DNA from: Oribacterium sp.
Lineage (GTDB): Bacteria > Bacillota_A > Clostridia > Lachnospirales > Lachnospiraceae
Direction of reading: 5' to 3'
Assembly (NCBI GenBank): GCA_017940955.1
Contig: JAGAXP010000109.1
Location: forward strand, 1 to 6,475
Length of the DNA stretch: 6,475 nt
This document shows positions 6,140-6,475 of the stretch, piece after piece. How positions within the stretch are numbered: position 1 is the first letter of the stretch; the number at the start of each line of letters is the position of its first letter. Below the pieces are notes generated by a model. The model had not been told where the DNA came from. It ran no database searches and saw only the letters and a list, made by a program, of their open reading frames with translations. A program made the position numbers and the translations under genes.

Positions 6140-6334
6140 ACCGAATTAATAGATATGAGGTTAGTTACTTAGGATTGCAAATCATACATCATATTTTCCT
6201 TGTATAACCATGATGTATAGAATCACATAAAACTATGCAATAACTGTATGTACATTTTTTTCACTGGGCTACATATTATTATGTTTCCATAAGCACAGAA
6301 GGATTAGCATTTTCATCAAATATTGGAGGGAACC
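6140..6334. other. Divergent intergenic region, right part, with a 9-bp inverted repeat
   Basis: This AT-rich stretch lies between the lipoprotein promoter and the exonuclease-like gene. ATACATCAT (6184-6192) and ATGATGTAT (6210-6218) form a perfect 9-bp inverted repeat with a 17-base loop. It could be an operator, or a hairpin without the T run needed for a terminator. TATTAT hexamers at 6274-6282 could be the -10 of the exonuclease gene, but no -35 sits at a suitable distance. No coding sequence was seen. Confidence 0.45.
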
Positions 6335-6475
6335 ATGAAACATATCGTTGTTGATCTTGAGATGAATTATGTCGCAAAGAAATCAGATGCAAGAAGGATC
6401 TGCAGGATGGAAACTATAGAAATAGGAGCAGTCATGCTTGATGATAATCTTCAGGAGATATCAGCATTCAGGACC
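6335..6475 (+). CDS. N-terminus of a DEDD-family 3'-5' exonuclease-like protein, partial at the right edge
   Basis: Forty-seven codons are visible before the window ends. The peptide starts MKHIVVDLEMNY, with the acidic pair D7-x-E9 that forms the Exo I metal-binding motif of DnaQ-like (RNase T/ERI-1 type) exonucleases. It continues with ETIEIGAVMLDDN, the typical second and third strands where the E-I-G-A sequence packs against the active site. DLEMN instead of the more common DxETT suggests the inhibitor-of-KinA/ERI-1-like exonuclease group found in Firmicutes rather than DNA polymerase III epsilon, but this is a resemblance only. The Exo II and III motifs lie outside the window. The start is supported by GGAGGG (6325-6330), 4 bases before the ATG. 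It is transcribed away from the lipoprotein operon, so a functional link is not implied. Confidence 0.8.
   Translation, partial: MKHIVVDLEMNYVAKKSDARRICRMETIEIGAVMLDDNLQEISAFRT

Noticed and set aside
5861..6172. Plus-strand frame of 103 codons over the lipoprotein signal and linker region
   Set aside because: Its Ala/Ser/Val-rich start is the complement of the Thr/Ser/Glu-rich linker, and it overlaps the promoter of the lipoprotein operon.
6249..6282. Promoter for the exonuclease-like gene (TGTACA and TATTAT)
   Set aside because: The spacing of 19 or more bases and the weak -35 match are not enough for a confident call.

Overview
The window looks like a piece of a low-to-moderate-GC Firmicutes chromosome, most likely a gut Clostridia member of the Lachnospiraceae type. 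This is inferred from strong AGGAGG-type ribosome binding sites, a lipoprotein with a Ser/Thr/Glu-rich linker, choline-binding-like cell-wall repeats, N-terminal zinc-ribbon membrane proteins and the style of the IS remnants. No database search was possible.

Layout from left to right. Positions 1-81 (minus strand) hold the first 27 codons of a DDE-type transposase that runs off the left edge (IS1182-like by N-terminal resemblance). Its non-coding end reaches to about 207, where it interrupts the transposase gene of an IS200/IS605-type element. Only the first 47 codons of that gene survive (207-350), together with its left-end leader. The leader carries a perfect 13-bp inverted repeat (355-367/403-415) positioned to hide the tnpA ribosome binding site. 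A strong hairpin (478-509) terminates the cluster that follows.

Positions 535-6051 hold three minus-strand genes in the transcription order lipoprotein (4846-6051), very large zinc-ribbon/membrane/metallopeptidase protein (1305-4772), then small secreted cell-wall-binding-repeat protein (535-1191). All three products are predicted to be membrane-bound or exported. The first two are 73 bases apart with no visible terminator between them. The third follows after 113 bases and may share the transcript. One good promoter (TTGAGG, 17 bases, TATAAT with an extended -10 TGA) lies upstream of the lipoprotein. A perfect palindrome fills most of its spacer and a second hairpin sits at the expected transcription start, so the operon is probably regulated. 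Working hypothesis: a cell-surface module made of a lipid-anchored protein, a membrane-anchored zinc protease-like protein and a wall-bound protein. What it does is unknown.

The right end (6335-6475, plus strand) is the divergently transcribed start of a DEDD-type 3'-5' exonuclease-like gene, cut by the window edge. The 283-base divergent region between it and the lipoprotein holds the promoter, the palindromes and a further 9-bp inverted repeat. No rRNA, tRNA, CRISPR array or phage attachment site was seen.
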